This document shows, one piece after another, positions 7,941-16,877 of a stretch of DNA of 64,000 nt. The translations under genes and the position numbers were made by a program. Position 1 is the first letter of the stretch. The number at the start of each line of letters is the position of its first letter. Under the pieces are notes generated by a model that did not search any database, had not been told where the DNA came from, and saw nothing but the letters and a program-made list of their open reading frames with translations. The stretch spans positions 1 through 64,000 of the forward strand of contig NZ_JBHSBI010000035.1 in NCBI RefSeq assembly GCF_042650645.1. The letters run 5' to 3'. The DNA is from Nonomuraea purpurea (GTDB lineage Bacteria > Actinomycetota > Actinomycetes > Streptosporangiales > Streptosporangiaceae).

Positions 7941-8288
7941 GTGAATGCCTGGTTTCTCGACATATGTAAGAACGCCCCGGCCACCGCGGAGAAGATCGAG
8001 GAAGCACTGGACGAACTCGCTCTGCAAGGCCCGAAGCTTGGCCGCCCGCTGGTCGACCGGATTCACCACTCCCGTGTCCTGCACAACCTCAGGGAGCTAC
8101 GGCCCCGGGTACCTGGAGAAGCGGAAATCCGCCTGTTGTTCGTCTTCGATCCCACACGGGAGGCAATCGTGCTGGTCGCCGGGGACAAGGCGGGGGAATG
8201 GAACCGGTGGTATCGGACGGCGATCCCGTTGGCCGAGGAACGCTACGCCGCATACCGTACCGAGAAGGAGAAGGAGGAACGGGGATGA
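7941..8288 (+). CDS. higB: HigB-like toxin, RelE/ParE superfamily; N-terminus altered at a repeat junction
   Basis: 115 aa from GTG 7941. ALDELALQGPKLGRPLVDRI, HNLRELRP and IRLLFVFDPTREAIVLVAGDK are the signature blocks of the HigB/phage Gp49-like family of ribosome-dependent mRNA interferases. The frame stays homologous upstream (WEITLHAE at 7917-7940), as in full-length relatives, but the codon where the usual start would lie is GCC at 7914 and no ATG, GTG or TTG precedes it nearby. The join with repeat copy 1 falls there, so the toxin has probably lost its native start and about eight residues. Its stop overlaps the higA start (ATGA). Confidence 0.75.
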   Translation: MNAWFLDICKNAPATAEKIEEALDELALQGPKLGRPLVDRIHHSRVLHNLRELRPRVPGEAEIRLLFVFDPTREAIVLVAGDKAGEWNRWYRTAIPLAEERYAAYRTEKEKEERG

Positions 8289-8617
8289 GCGACTTCGTGA
8301 AGTGGTCCGACACCAAGGCCAAGATCCGCGAGATCGACCCCAGCTGGGACGCCCCCGAGCGGGTAGCAGTGCGGGAGGTCAGCCGCGAACAGCTGCGGGC
8401 AGAGCTGCGCGGCACCCAGCTCGCCGAGATGCGCAAGCGCCTGGGCATCTCCCAGAAGCTGCTCGCCGAACGCATGGGCGTTTCTCAGGCCCGTGTGTCC
8501 CAGATCGAGCACGGCCAGATCGGTGGGCTGGACACGGTGCGCGCCTATGTCATCGCGTTGGGCGGCACGCTGGACATCGTGGCCGATTTCGGCGATCACA
8601 CCGTAAAGGTGGCCTGA
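8285..8617 (+). CDS. higA: HigA-like antitoxin, XRE-type helix-turn-helix
   Basis: 110 aa. Residues 45-105 form an XRE helix-turn-helix (AEMRKRLGISQKLLAERMGVSQARVSQIEHG) followed by YVIALGGTLDIVADFGD, typical of HigA-type antitoxins encoded after their toxin. Translation is coupled by a 4-bp overlap with higB. It should bind HigB and the operon promoter. A longer upstream start (8198) would overlap higB fully, and the ATG at 8285 matches the family. Confidence 0.85.
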   Translation: MSDFVKWSDTKAKIREIDPSWDAPERVAVREVSREQLRAELRGTQLAEMRKRLGISQKLLAERMGVSQARVSQIEHGQIGGLDTVRAYVIALGGTLDIVADFGDHTVKVA

Positions 8618-8777
8618 CAGGCGCTTCGCCCTCATGGATGGACTCTTCGCCGAGAGCGACGCCACTCGCGAGGAGAGCCCCGTACACCATTTTCGCGGAC
8701 GCCAACGCGCAAAGGAGCGCCCGGCCGTTCTGCTGTTGGATGTCCTGTCGCAGGACCCCACTTCAAAGGCTGACTCG
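8618..8777. other. Non-coding remnant between higA and repeat copy 2
   Basis: 160 bases with no convincing gene. Just before repeat copy 2 there is an imperfect doubling of AGGCTGACTCGCTCAGAGGCTGAC, probably a scar of the event that brought HigBA in. Confidence 0.4.
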
Positions 8778-8778
8778 C

Positions 8779-9807
8779 TCAGAGGCTGACCCCGAAGATC
8801 ACCCGCTTGTTTCTGAACTCGGTGACGCTCCAGAGCTTGCCGCCCTGCACCGTCAGGTCTTCTGGACCGATCGGGAACGGCCTGGTCAGCAGCTCGCCAT
8901 CGGCGTGGACGAGCAGTTTGCCGTTGGCGGTGGAGCCGGCCGCCTGGCTCAGGTACCACGTGCCGTTCCACGAGATCGCCCCCTGGATCTTGGGGTGCCC
9001 CATGACGAAGGCGTCGTTGGGCTCGCCCCCGGCCAGGTCCAGGTCCCAGCGGGCCACCCAGCCGCCGGGGTCGTTCTCGCGGTACTCGCCCGTGATGAGC
9101 TGGGGTGTGGCGCCGCTGCGGTCGATCGAGACGAACGAGAACTTCGGCCCCGCCTGCGCGACCTGCCAGGCGTCGGTCTGCGGGACGATGTAGCGGTAGC
9201 CGAAGGCGTGGAACTTGCCGCCGTGGCGGCCGACCCGCGTCGGGTCGCCGAGGTCGTTCTGGGCGGTGCGCAGGTCGAGCAGGTGGTTCAGGTCGAAGAC
9301 GCGCAGGCCGTTGGCGGTGTCGGCGACGTAGAGCAGGTCGCCGTGCAGGGCGATGCCGCCCGCGTGGATGTCGATCGGCGCGTAGGAGCCGTCCTGCGCC
9401 GCCTCGACCAGCAGCGCGTGCTGGTATCTCAGTGTCCTGGGGCTCAGGAACGACACCCTGATGCCCCGCTCCCCCACCTGGGGCTTGAAGTACCAGCTCG
9501 CCACGAACACCGGCACCCCGATCTCGCCGGAGTCCTCGCCGCAGGTCAGGCCCTGGGGATACCAGTCGGCGGTGTCCTGGTCCTTGTCGTCGAAGGCGTA
9601 CCACGCGGCCGGTTTGGGCCGCATGTCGCCGATGGCGCCGGGGGCGCCCTTGTTCCTGCCCGTCCTGTTCGCCGTGGCCAGCAGCGCCTCGACGGACGTG
9701 CTGCCGATCTCTTCCGCCAGCTTCTGGGCTCCCTCGGCGAGGTCGCCCGACGCCCGGTTCAGGGCATAAGGCGATTTATCCGTTGGAACCATCCCCGCGT
9801 CCGCCAT
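8779..9807 (-). CDS. Conserved hypothetical protein, propeller-like, no signal peptide
   Basis: 342 aa from ATG 9807, preceded by a GAGAGGGA ribosome site. The middle and C-terminal parts alternate short strand-rich blocks (DIHAGGIALHGDLLYVADTANGL, KFHAFGYRYIVP, GAISWNGTWYLSQA, EDLTVQGGKLWSVTEF), suggesting a beta-propeller. N-terminal residues 15-60 look helical. No signal peptide or known catalytic motif. A copy of its last 170 bp lies 1,032 bp downstream at 7746-7915. Function unknown. Confidence 0.7.
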   Translation of the reverse strand: MADAGMVPTDKSPYALNRASGDLAEGAQKLAEEIGSTSVEALLATANRTGRNKGAPGAIGDMRPKPAAWYAFDDKDQDTADWYPQGLTCGEDSGEIGVPVFVASWYFKPQVGERGIRVSFLSPRTLRYQHALLVEAAQDGSYAPIDIHAGGIALHGDLLYVADTANGLRVFDLNHLLDLRTAQNDLGDPTRVGRHGGKFHAFGYRYIVPQTDAWQVAQAGPKFSFVSIDRSGATPQLITGEYRENDPGGWVARWDLDLAGGEPNDAFVMGHPKIQGAISWNGTWYLSQAAGSTANGKLLVHADGELLTRPFPIGPEDLTVQGGKLWSVTEFRNKRVIFGVSL

Positions 9808-9889
9808 ACTTCCCTCTCTTTGCCATCACTTGACTACTTTGACGACTCGAGACGGACCGGGGTTGCGAATCAGCGCCACAAACAAAAGA

Positions 9890-11287
9890 TCAGGGCCACA
9901 AATGCACGGGAGTGCCGGAAAGCGCCAGCTCCCGGTAGCGGCGCACCAGCCGCTCCCGGTCCCCGTCGAAGCGGGCCAGCGTCTCGCGCTGCCACACCGC
10001 CCCCGTGCGGCGCAGCCGGGTGCGCTGCGCGATCACCTCCAGCGACCGGTCGGCGTCGTGCGCCGACACCCCGGCCGCGAGCAGCCCCTCCCGCGCCTCG
10101 GGCAGCAGGGCGAGCACGAGTTCCGCCGCCTCGAACTCGCCCTCCCAGCCGGGCCAGGACAACTTGGCGTCCAGCCCGTCCATGGCCGCCCGATAGAAGT
10201 TCTGGTACGCCTGCGCGAACCGGTACCCGGTCAGGTCCCGCCGGCTCTGCGACAGCGTCAGCCCGAGCAGGAAGGCGGTGTTCGCCGCCATGTCCGCGCA
10301 CGAGGGCCCCGCCGGCAGCGCGCGCATCTCGACCCGCAGGTGGCCGCCGTCGGCCGGGTCGTAGACGGGACGATTCCACTGCCAGATCGTGCCCTGGTGC
10401 AGCCGCAGCTCCGGCACGTCGTACCGCTCGGCCTTCTCGGACAGGGCGGGCACGATCGGCTCGTAGTCGCGCACGTACCGCTCGAACAGCTCGTGCGCTC
10501 CCTCGCGCACCCAGTCGGAGCCGAACGTGACCCGCCCGTCCCTGCGCTCGCGCCGCTCCACGTCCCGGTCGTCGACGGCCTCCTCCATCAGCGCGATCCG
10601 CGTCTCCTCCCACAGCCGCCTGCCCAGGAAGAACGGCGAGTTGCCGCACGCCGCCAGCACCGGCCCGGCGGCGAGCTGGGCGGCGTTGAACAGCCGCGCG
10701 AACTCCTCGGGCGGCGTGCGGATGTGCACCTGCCATGAGGTGTTGGCGGCTTCGAGGATCACGTCCTCGACGGCCAGCTCCAGATCCTCGATCTTGACCA
10801 GGAACGGCTCCAGCCGCAGCCGCCTGAAGCCCCTGCTCATGGCCCGGTAGCGGTTCTGGTCGCTCATGGCGCCCACCGTGAAGTGCCCGGCGTCCAGGGT
10901 GGGCAGGATGCCGATGGGCAGCGCGCCGCCGCCCTCGACCGCGCCGTCCACCTTGGTGATCGTCTCCTGCACCTCCGCGCTCATCCGCTCGAAGGGCTCG
11001 CCGGCCAGCGGGGTGGGGGTCAGGTTGATCTCCAGGTTGAAGCGGCCCAGCTCCAGCACCACGCGCGGGTCGTCGAGCGCCTCCTGGACCTCGCTGTTGC
11101 GCGGCAGCGGCCGGCCCCGCTCGTCGATCAGGAACAGCTCCAGCTCGGCACCGATCGTGGCCGGTCCCTGGCCGAAGCCGGGGGTGTCGAGCAGCTCGCG
11201 CAGGTCGCCGAGCTGCTCACGGATACGTTTTCCGAACGCGGCGAACTCCGCTTCGGTAAAGCGCTCCTTGTCCAGATCTCTTCCCAT
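9890..11287 (-). CDS. Glutamate-cysteine ligase family 2 (GCS2-type carboxylate-amine ligase)
   Basis: 465 aa. ATG 11287 is favoured by an AGGAGG ribosome site 5 bp upstream. The ATIGAELELFLID and LGRFNLEINLTP motifs, ANTSWQVHIRTP and HLRVEMRALPAGPS are characteristic of the ATP-grasp-unrelated GCS2 fold, which joins a carboxylate to an amine via an acyl phosphate. In actinomycetes such proteins may make gamma-glutamyl compounds or be orphan ligases. The genome uses mycothiol rather than glutathione if it is a typical actinomycete, so the substrate is uncertain. Stand-alone gene. Confidence 0.75.
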   Translation of the reverse strand: MGRDLDKERFTEAEFAAFGKRIREQLGDLRELLDTPGFGQGPATIGAELELFLIDERGRPLPRNSEVQEALDDPRVVLELGRFNLEINLTPTPLAGEPFERMSAEVQETITKVDGAVEGGGALPIGILPTLDAGHFTVGAMSDQNRYRAMSRGFRRLRLEPFLVKIEDLELAVEDVILEAANTSWQVHIRTPPEEFARLFNAAQLAAGPVLAACGNSPFFLGRRLWEETRIALMEEAVDDRDVERRERRDGRVTFGSDWVREGAHELFERYVRDYEPIVPALSEKAERYDVPELRLHQGTIWQWNRPVYDPADGGHLRVEMRALPAGPSCADMAANTAFLLGLTLSQSRRDLTGYRFAQAYQNFYRAAMDGLDAKLSWPGWEGEFEAAELVLALLPEAREGLLAAGVSAHDADRSLEVIAQRTRLRRTGAVWQRETLARFDGDRERLVRRYRELALSGTPVHLWP

Positions 11288-11389
11288 CACCCCCTCCTGT
11301 CCGTTTCGTTAGGTTTGACACCTCGCCGCTGAGCTCGCCATCGGACCAGGCCTTGCGCGAGCTGCGGCAACTGACTCTAAGCTCATGAG

Positions 11390-12460
11390 ATGCGCGCGGT
11401 TGCCTTTGACATCTTCGGTGGCGAACTCGACGTCCGGGAGCTGCCCGACCCATCGCCGGCGCCCCACGGAGCGGTGATCAGGGTCGAGGCGACGGGGCTC
11501 TGCCGTTCCGACTGGCACGGCTGGCAGGGGCACGATCCCGACATCAGGGCCCTGCCCCATGTGCCGGGGCACGAGCTGGCGGGGGTGGTCGAGGCCGTCG
11601 GCTCCGAGGTGCGCGGCTGGCTGCCGGGCGCGCGGGTGACCGTGCCGTTCATCTGCGCCTGCGGCTCCTGCGCGGCCTGCGCCACGGGCGAGCATCAGGT
11701 GTGCGAACGCCAGACGCAGCCGGGCTTCACCCACTGGGGGTCCTTCGCCGAGTACGTCGCCATCGACCATGCCGACGTCAACCTGATCGCGATCCCCGAG
11801 GACATGGCCTACGCCACCGCGGCCGGGCTCGGCTGCCGTTTCGCCACCGCCTTCCGCGCCGTGGCGCAGGTGGGCGAGGTGCGTCCGGGCGAGTGGGTGG
11901 CGGTGCACGGCTGCGGCGGGGTCGGCCTGTCCGCCGTCATGATCGCGACGGCGGCGGGGGCCCGCGTGGTGGCCGTGGACATCAACACCGACGCGCTGCA
12001 CCTGGCCGAGGTGGCGGGCGCGACCCACTTCGTCAACGGCTCCGCCGGCGACGCGGCAGCCCAGGTGCGGGAGCTGACCAGGGGCGGCGCGCACGTGTCG
12101 CTCGACGCGCTGGGCAGCCCGGCCACCTGCGCGGCCTCCGTCGAGAGCCTGCGCCGCCGGGGGCGGCACGTCCAGGTGGGGCTGCTGCCCGGCGGGCCGA
12201 CGCCGGTGCCGATGGAGCGCGTGATCGGCCACGAGCTGCGGCTGCTGGGCAGCCACGGCATGGCCGCGCACGCCTACCCGCCGATGCTGGAGATGATCAG
12301 GGCCGGGATCCTCCACCCCGACCAGCTCGTCACCCGCACGATCGGGCTCGCGGACGCCGGCAAGGCGCTGGCTTCGATCGGTTCGGTGCCCGGCGTCACG
12401 ATGATCACGCCGAGGTGCGCGGCGAGCCCGCCCTTCACTCTGGGCGAAGACATCATGTGA
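11390..12460 (+). CDS. Zinc-dependent alcohol dehydrogenase (MDR family)
   Basis: 356 aa. Catalytic zinc ligands are seen in TGLCRSDWHGW and PHVPGHELAGVV, and the structural zinc lobe in CACGSCAACATGEHQVC (four cysteines). A Rossmann fold starts at HGCGGVGLSAVMIA. It oxidises or reduces an alcohol/aldehyde with NAD(P). The substrate is unknown and no pathway partner is adjacent. After the usual terminal GVTMITP, the chain continues for 15 residues (RCAASPPFTLGEDIM), probably a read-on tail after loss of the original stop. Confidence 0.85.
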   Translation: MRAVAFDIFGGELDVRELPDPSPAPHGAVIRVEATGLCRSDWHGWQGHDPDIRALPHVPGHELAGVVEAVGSEVRGWLPGARVTVPFICACGSCAACATGEHQVCERQTQPGFTHWGSFAEYVAIDHADVNLIAIPEDMAYATAAGLGCRFATAFRAVAQVGEVRPGEWVAVHGCGGVGLSAVMIATAAGARVVAVDINTDALHLAEVAGATHFVNGSAGDAAAQVRELTRGGAHVSLDALGSPATCAASVESLRRRGRHVQVGLLPGGPTPVPMERVIGHELRLLGSHGMAAHAYPPMLEMIRAGILHPDQLVTRTIGLADAGKALASIGSVPGVTMITPRCAASPPFTLGEDIM

Positions 12461-12597
12461 AGTTCCTGAGAATTGGGGAAGATGGTGGCGCTAGACGGCC
12501 GTTTGACCCACAGCCACCGAGGCTTTCCACAATTATGGCTATAGGTCAGGATTAAGGGGCCCGCAGACGTTGTAAGCCTGGTCGACCGCAAGGACGC

Positions 12598-13206
12598 ATG
12601 GTGATTCGAACGTTGCTCGCTGAGGACATGCACCTGATACGAGGGGCGCTCGTGGCGCTGCTGGCTTATGAGGAGGACATCGAGGTCGTCGCCGAAGTCG
12701 AACGCGGAGATCGTATTCTGGCCGTGGCCGAGGCCTGCCGCCCCGACGTGGCGGTGATCGACATCGCGTTGCCCGGCAAGGACGGGCTCACCGCCGCGGG
12801 CGAGCTGCACGAGAAGTTACCCGAGTGCGGGGTCCTGATCCTGACGGGCGTCGGCACCCCTGGGCTGCTCAAGCGGGCGCTGGACGCGCACGTGCGGGGG
12901 TTCATGGCCAAGGACGCGCCGCCCGAGCGGCTGGCGGACGCGATCCGCCGGGTCGCCGAGGGCGAGCGCGTCATCGACTCGGAGCTGGCGATCGCGGCCA
13001 TGCGCTCGACTGAGGCGCCGCTGACACCGCGCGAGCTGGACGTGATCGGCGCGGCGGCCGACGGGGCCTCCATCGGCGAGATCGCCGCCTCGCTCTACCT
13101 GACCGAGGGCACGGTACGCAACTACCTGGCCAGGACCACGTCCAAGCTCGGCGCGCGCAGCCGGATCGACGCCATCCGCATCGCCAGGGAGTCAGGCTGG
13201 ATCTGA
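12598..13206 (+). CDS. NarL/LuxR-type response regulator of the lanthipeptide locus
   Basis: 202 aa. The receiver domain has the acidic pair E9-D10, phosphoacceptor D55 (AVIDIALPGKDG) and the conserved lysine in FMAKDAP. The C-terminal HTH is LuxR-type (LTPRELDVIGAAADGASIGEIAASLYLTEGTVRNYLARTTSKLGA). Its 3' end overlaps the convergent prolyl oligopeptidase gene by 15 bp. No kinase is next to it. The nearest NarL-type kinase lies at the other end of the lan operon (21394-22524), so the two probably form one system controlling peptide production. Confidence 0.85.
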   Translation: MVIRTLLAEDMHLIRGALVALLAYEEDIEVVAEVERGDRILAVAEACRPDVAVIDIALPGKDGLTAAGELHEKLPECGVLILTGVGTPGLLKRALDAHVRGFMAKDAPPERLADAIRRVAEGERVIDSELAIAAMRSTEAPLTPRELDVIGAAADGASIGEIAASLYLTEGTVRNYLARTTSKLGARSRIDAIRIARESGWI

Positions 13207-15213
13207 GCCGGCGGCAGCGTCAGGGTCGGTGCCGTTCGGGGCAGTGTGCGCGGCCAGGAAGGCCAGGACGTCGGCCGCCAGGCCGATCGAGCGGCTGACC
13301 GCCCGCGCCCCGTGCCCCACGTCGAGCTCGTGCCTGAGCAGGATCGGCCGCTCTCCCCCGCTGGCCCACTGCATCGCGGCGCACATCTTGCGCGCGTGCA
13401 TGGGGTCGACCCGGCTGTCCCCGGCCGAGACCGTGAACAGCGTCGCCGGGTAGTCCGTGCCCTTCCTGACGTGGTGGTAGGGCGAGTAGGCGAGCAGCCA
13501 GCCGAGCTGCTCGGGGTCGTCGGGGTCGCCGTACTCGCCGGTCCACGAGGGGCCGAGGCCGCTGCGGTGGAAGCGGGCCATGTCGAGCAGCCCCGCCGAG
13601 CACACGGCCGCCGCGAACAGGTCGGGCCGCTGGGTGAGGGCGGCCCCGACGAGCAGGCCGCCGTTCGACTCGCCCCAGATGCCGAGCCGGTCGGGCGTCG
13701 TCCAGCCGTCGGCGATCAGCTTCTCGGCGGCGGCCACGAAGTCGTCGAAGACGTTCTGCTTGCGCTCCAGCATGCCGTCCCGGTGCCAGGCCTCGCCCTC
13801 CTCGCCGCCGCCTCTCAGGTTGGCGATGGCCAGCACGCCGCCCGCCTCGACCCAGGCCAGGGAGTCGGCGGCGTAGCCGGGCATGAGGGGGATGCCGAAG
13901 CCGCCGTACCCGCTGAGGATGGTCGGCCTGGGCCCGCCGCGCGAGGGCCCGGCGACGACGACCATGCGCACGCGGGTGCCGTCGGCGGAGTCGTACTCGA
14001 TGTGGTGGCTGTGCACGTCGTGCAGCGTGACGCGGCCGGGCGCGGCAGACCAGAGGGTGGTGGCGTCGGTGCGGGCGTCGTAGCGCCAGATCTCGGCGGG
14101 GGTGACGGCGTCGGTGTAGGCGAACCACGCCTCGGGGCCTCCGTCGGGGCGCGCGGTGAGCGAGGCGATCGAGCCGCTGCCCGGCAGGGGCACGGTGCCC
14201 AGGCGTTCGCCGGTGCGGGCGTGGTGCACGGCGATCTCGCCGACCGCGTGGCGGGTCCTGGAGACCAGCAACCGCTCGCCGTCCAGCAGGGTGAACGCGC
14301 CCAGCACCGCCTCCGGGTCCTCGGGGATCAGCTCCCGCCAGGCGCCCGGCTCGGCCGGGTCGGCGACGCAGAGCCTGCGCCGGGGCGCGTCCCCGTCGGT
14401 GAGCAGGTAGAGGCGGCCGTCGCAGGCGACCGCGCCCGCCGTGCGGGCGTGCGCGCTCTCCTGCACCGGACGGGGCCGCGGCCTTTCCGGGTCGCCGCCG
14501 GCCAGGTCGGCCAGCCAGAGCGAGTTGCCCGACGCCGTGCCCGCGGAGATCGTCAGCCAGCGGCCGTCGGCGCTGATCTGCACGCCGTACGAGATCGGGC
14601 CCAGGCCGAAGACCGGCGTGTCCGCGGCGACGCCGACCCTGCGCAGGCGGATCCCCTCGTGGAAGCGCACGTAGTAGAGCGCCCGGCCGCCGGGCAGCCA
14701 GGCGACCGCCGAGTAGCGGCAGCCGCCGATGGGGCCGTCGACGATCTCGCCGGTGTCGACGTCCATGACGTACAGGTCCGCCTTCTCGTCGCCGCTGCGC
14801 GAGATCTGGTACGCCAGGAGGCGGCCCTCCTGGTCGGGCTGCCAGTCGTCCAGTGTGGTCAGGCCGGTCGGGTCGAGCTCCATGGGGTCCAGGACGATCC
14901 GGTCGTCGCAGTAGAGGACCGGATGCTCCTGCGAGGCGGACTGGCGCAGGTGGAAGCGCCTTTCTCCGCGCCACACCGGCGGGGTGACCAGGCCGGTGTC
15001 CTTGAGCTCGTTGAGGCGGGCCAGGAAGCCCGCGCGGCCGGGCAGCCGGGCGGCGCTGTCGTGCCACAGTTCGTCCTGGGCGGCCTGCCAGTGCTGGGTG
15101 CGGGGGTCGGCGGGGTGTTCCAGCCAGCGGTAGAAATCGTCGACGTCACGGCCGTGGAGGCGGTCGGTGACGGGCCGGCGTTCGGCGGGCGGGTATTCGC
15201 TTGGAAATTTCAT
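13192..15213 (-). CDS. Prolyl oligopeptidase (S9A), likely lanthipeptide leader protease
   Basis: 673 aa from ATG 15213. An in-frame extension upstream only shadows the ABC gene. It has an N-terminal seven-bladed propeller followed by an alpha/beta hydrolase domain with nucleophile serine in GIWGESNGGLL, aspartate in SAGDSRVDP and histidine in DVGHGARAV, the complete catalytic triad. No signal peptide, so cytoplasmic. The start overlaps the stop of the ABC gene upstream, making it the last gene of the lan operon. FlaP, the prolyl oligopeptidase of the flavipeptin cluster, cleaves a class III leader after proline. The precursor here has a matching leader proline (P12). Confidence 0.88.
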   Translation of the reverse strand: MKFPSEYPPAERRPVTDRLHGRDVDDFYRWLEHPADPRTQHWQAAQDELWHDSAARLPGRAGFLARLNELKDTGLVTPPVWRGERRFHLRQSASQEHPVLYCDDRIVLDPMELDPTGLTTLDDWQPDQEGRLLAYQISRSGDEKADLYVMDVDTGEIVDGPIGGCRYSAVAWLPGGRALYYVRFHEGIRLRRVGVAADTPVFGLGPISYGVQISADGRWLTISAGTASGNSLWLADLAGGDPERPRPRPVQESAHARTAGAVACDGRLYLLTDGDAPRRRLCVADPAEPGAWRELIPEDPEAVLGAFTLLDGERLLVSRTRHAVGEIAVHHARTGERLGTVPLPGSGSIASLTARPDGGPEAWFAYTDAVTPAEIWRYDARTDATTLWSAAPGRVTLHDVHSHHIEYDSADGTRVRMVVVAGPSRGGPRPTILSGYGGFGIPLMPGYAADSLAWVEAGGVLAIANLRGGGEEGEAWHRDGMLERKQNVFDDFVAAAEKLIADGWTTPDRLGIWGESNGGLLVGAALTQRPDLFAAAVCSAGLLDMARFHRSGLGPSWTGEYGDPDDPEQLGWLLAYSPYHHVRKGTDYPATLFTVSAGDSRVDPMHARKMCAAMQWASGGERPILLRHELDVGHGARAVSRSIGLAADVLAFLAAHTAPNGTDPDAAAGSDPA

Positions 15214-16877
15214 GAAACGGGCTCCGGGTGCCAGTGGCCGGCCAGGTCGGCGTAGAGCGGCGAGAGCCTGACCAGCTCGTCGTGGGTGCCGATCGTGACC
15301 TCGGCTCCGTCCATGAGCAGGACGCGGGGGGCGCGCAGGGCCGAGGTGAGGCGGTGGGCGACCACGATGAGCGTGCCGCCGCGCCGCGCGAACGCCTGCT
15401 CCGCCCGCGCCTCGGCGGCGGGGTCGAGGTGGCAGGTGGCCTCGTCGAGGATGATCAGGGATGCGGGGGCGAGGTAGGCGCGGATCAGGGCGACGAGCTG
15501 CCGCCGGCCGGCCGACAGAGCCGCCGGGTCGACCTCGGCGTCGTACCCGCCGAGGTCGGCCACCAGCGCCTGCGCCCCGAGGGCTTCGACGGCGGCGTCC
15601 AGGTCGGCGTCCGGTTCGCTGAGGTAGGTCAGGTTCTCGCGCAGCGTGCCGCGGAAGACGTACGCCTCCTGCGGAATCAGCACCCGCACGGCGGGATCGA
15701 CGCGGCAGGCGGGCACGCCGCCGATGAGCGCCTCGCCGGAACCCGGCCGCAGCACGCCGCTGACCAGGCCGGCGAGCGTGGACTTGCCCGCGCCGCTCGG
15801 CCCCACGACGGCCAGGTGGTCGCCCTCCCGCACGGTCAGGTCCAGGCGGTCGACGACCGGGGCGGATCCGGGGCCGTAGGAGAAGGTGGCCGCGCGCAGG
15901 CGCACCTCGCCGGTGCGGGGGCTGATCCTGGACGCGGGCGGCGTGGCGGGCGGGCCCGAGTCGAGGATGCGCGCCAGCGTGGCGGCGAGCCTGACGCCGC
16001 TCACGCCGAGCCCCTGCACCAGGCCGCCGAGCGCGGGGGCCAGCGACTGCGTCACGTACGCCAGCGCCCCCACGATCACGCCGGCCCCGACGCCCTCCCG
16101 CAGCAGCCATGGCGTTCCCGCCAGGATGAGGACGACGGGCAACCAGCCGCCCACGGCCAGCGCGGCGGTCCGTACGGCCGTCACCGAGGCCAGCGCGCGG
16201 GCGGCGGCGGCCTGCGCGCCGACCTCGTCACCCAGGCGTCGCGCCGTCCGCGCGCCCAGGCCGCACGCCGCGATGTCGCGCAGCCCGCCGGCCACGGCCG
16301 TCATCTCCTCCGACAGCCGCTCGTCGGCCAGCAGAAACGCCCGCTGCCGCCGTGCCAGCGCCGGCAGCGAGACCAGGAACAGCCCGAGGCCCGCCGCGAA
16401 CGGCGGCAGCACCAGCGCGAGCGTCTGCGGAGCCAGCGTCAGCAGCCCGAGCACGACGCTGACGACCGTGAACGCGAACCCCCGCACGGTGGTGACCACG
16501 GCGGCGAAGGCGTCCCTGGCCAGCTCGACCTGCAGCCCGGCCCTGGCGACCCCGGCGCTGTCGCGGGCCGGCTCCCGCCGCACGGCCCCTTCGACCACGT
16601 GCGTCAGCAGGTCGTCGCGGAACGGCTCCGCCACGCCGGCCACGGCCAGCACCACCTGCCGCGCGGCCACGGCGGCCACCAGCCACGTGACGCCGAGCGC
16701 CGCCAGCCAGCCCAGCCCGATCATGGGCCGGCCCGGCGCGAACCCGTCCTCGATGGCCCGCGCGACGGCATGCCCGATGAGGAAGGCGGGCGCGGCCTCC
16801 AGCACCGACCAGAGCCCGATCCTGACGAGCAGGCGCGGCTCGCGCCGCAGCGCCCGCCAGAACCCGATCGGCTTCAT
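15210..16877 (-). CDS. ABC exporter half-transporter, catalytic partner
   Basis: 555 aa from ATG 16877 (ATGA overlap with the upstream ABC gene). About six membrane segments in residues 1-310, then a nucleotide-binding domain: Walker A VGPSGAGKS, Q-loop LIPQEAYVFRG, Walker B LIILDEATCHLD with the catalytic glutamate, and switch histidine VVAHRL. Its signature motif is degenerate (LSAGRRQ instead of LSGGQ). The partner at 16874-18517 has the opposite defect, so the pair should form one canonical and one degenerate ATP site. Probable role is export of the lanthipeptide. Confidence 0.88.
   Translation of the reverse strand: MKPIGFWRALRREPRLLVRIGLWSVLEAAPAFLIGHAVARAIEDGFAPGRPMIGLGWLAALGVTWLVAAVAARQVVLAVAGVAEPFRDDLLTHVVEGAVRREPARDSAGVARAGLQVELARDAFAAVVTTVRGFAFTVVSVVLGLLTLAPQTLALVLPPFAAGLGLFLVSLPALARRQRAFLLADERLSEEMTAVAGGLRDIAACGLGARTARRLGDEVGAQAAAARALASVTAVRTAALAVGGWLPVVLILAGTPWLLREGVGAGVIVGALAYVTQSLAPALGGLVQGLGVSGVRLAATLARILDSGPPATPPASRISPRTGEVRLRAATFSYGPGSAPVVDRLDLTVREGDHLAVVGPSGAGKSTLAGLVSGVLRPGSGEALIGGVPACRVDPAVRVLIPQEAYVFRGTLRENLTYLSEPDADLDAAVEALGAQALVADLGGYDAEVDPAALSAGRRQLVALIRAYLAPASLIILDEATCHLDPAAEARAEQAFARRGGTLIVVAHRLTSALRAPRVLLMDGAEVTIGTHDELVRLSPLYADLAGHWHPEPVS

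Noticed and set aside
3676..8617. Dedicated anti-phage defence island
   Set aside because: Three toxin-antitoxin sets cluster here but there is no restriction, CRISPR, CBASS or similar system; clustering alone is not enough.
7945..10530. 861-aa plus-strand frame
   Set aside because: Crosses higBA, a repeat and two minus-strand genes; composition is that of GC-rich antisense.
13192..16110. 972-aa open frame on the minus strand
   Set aside because: Only the part from 15213 down is the prolyl oligopeptidase; the upstream 299 codons are an Arg/Pro-rich shadow of the ABC gene in another frame.
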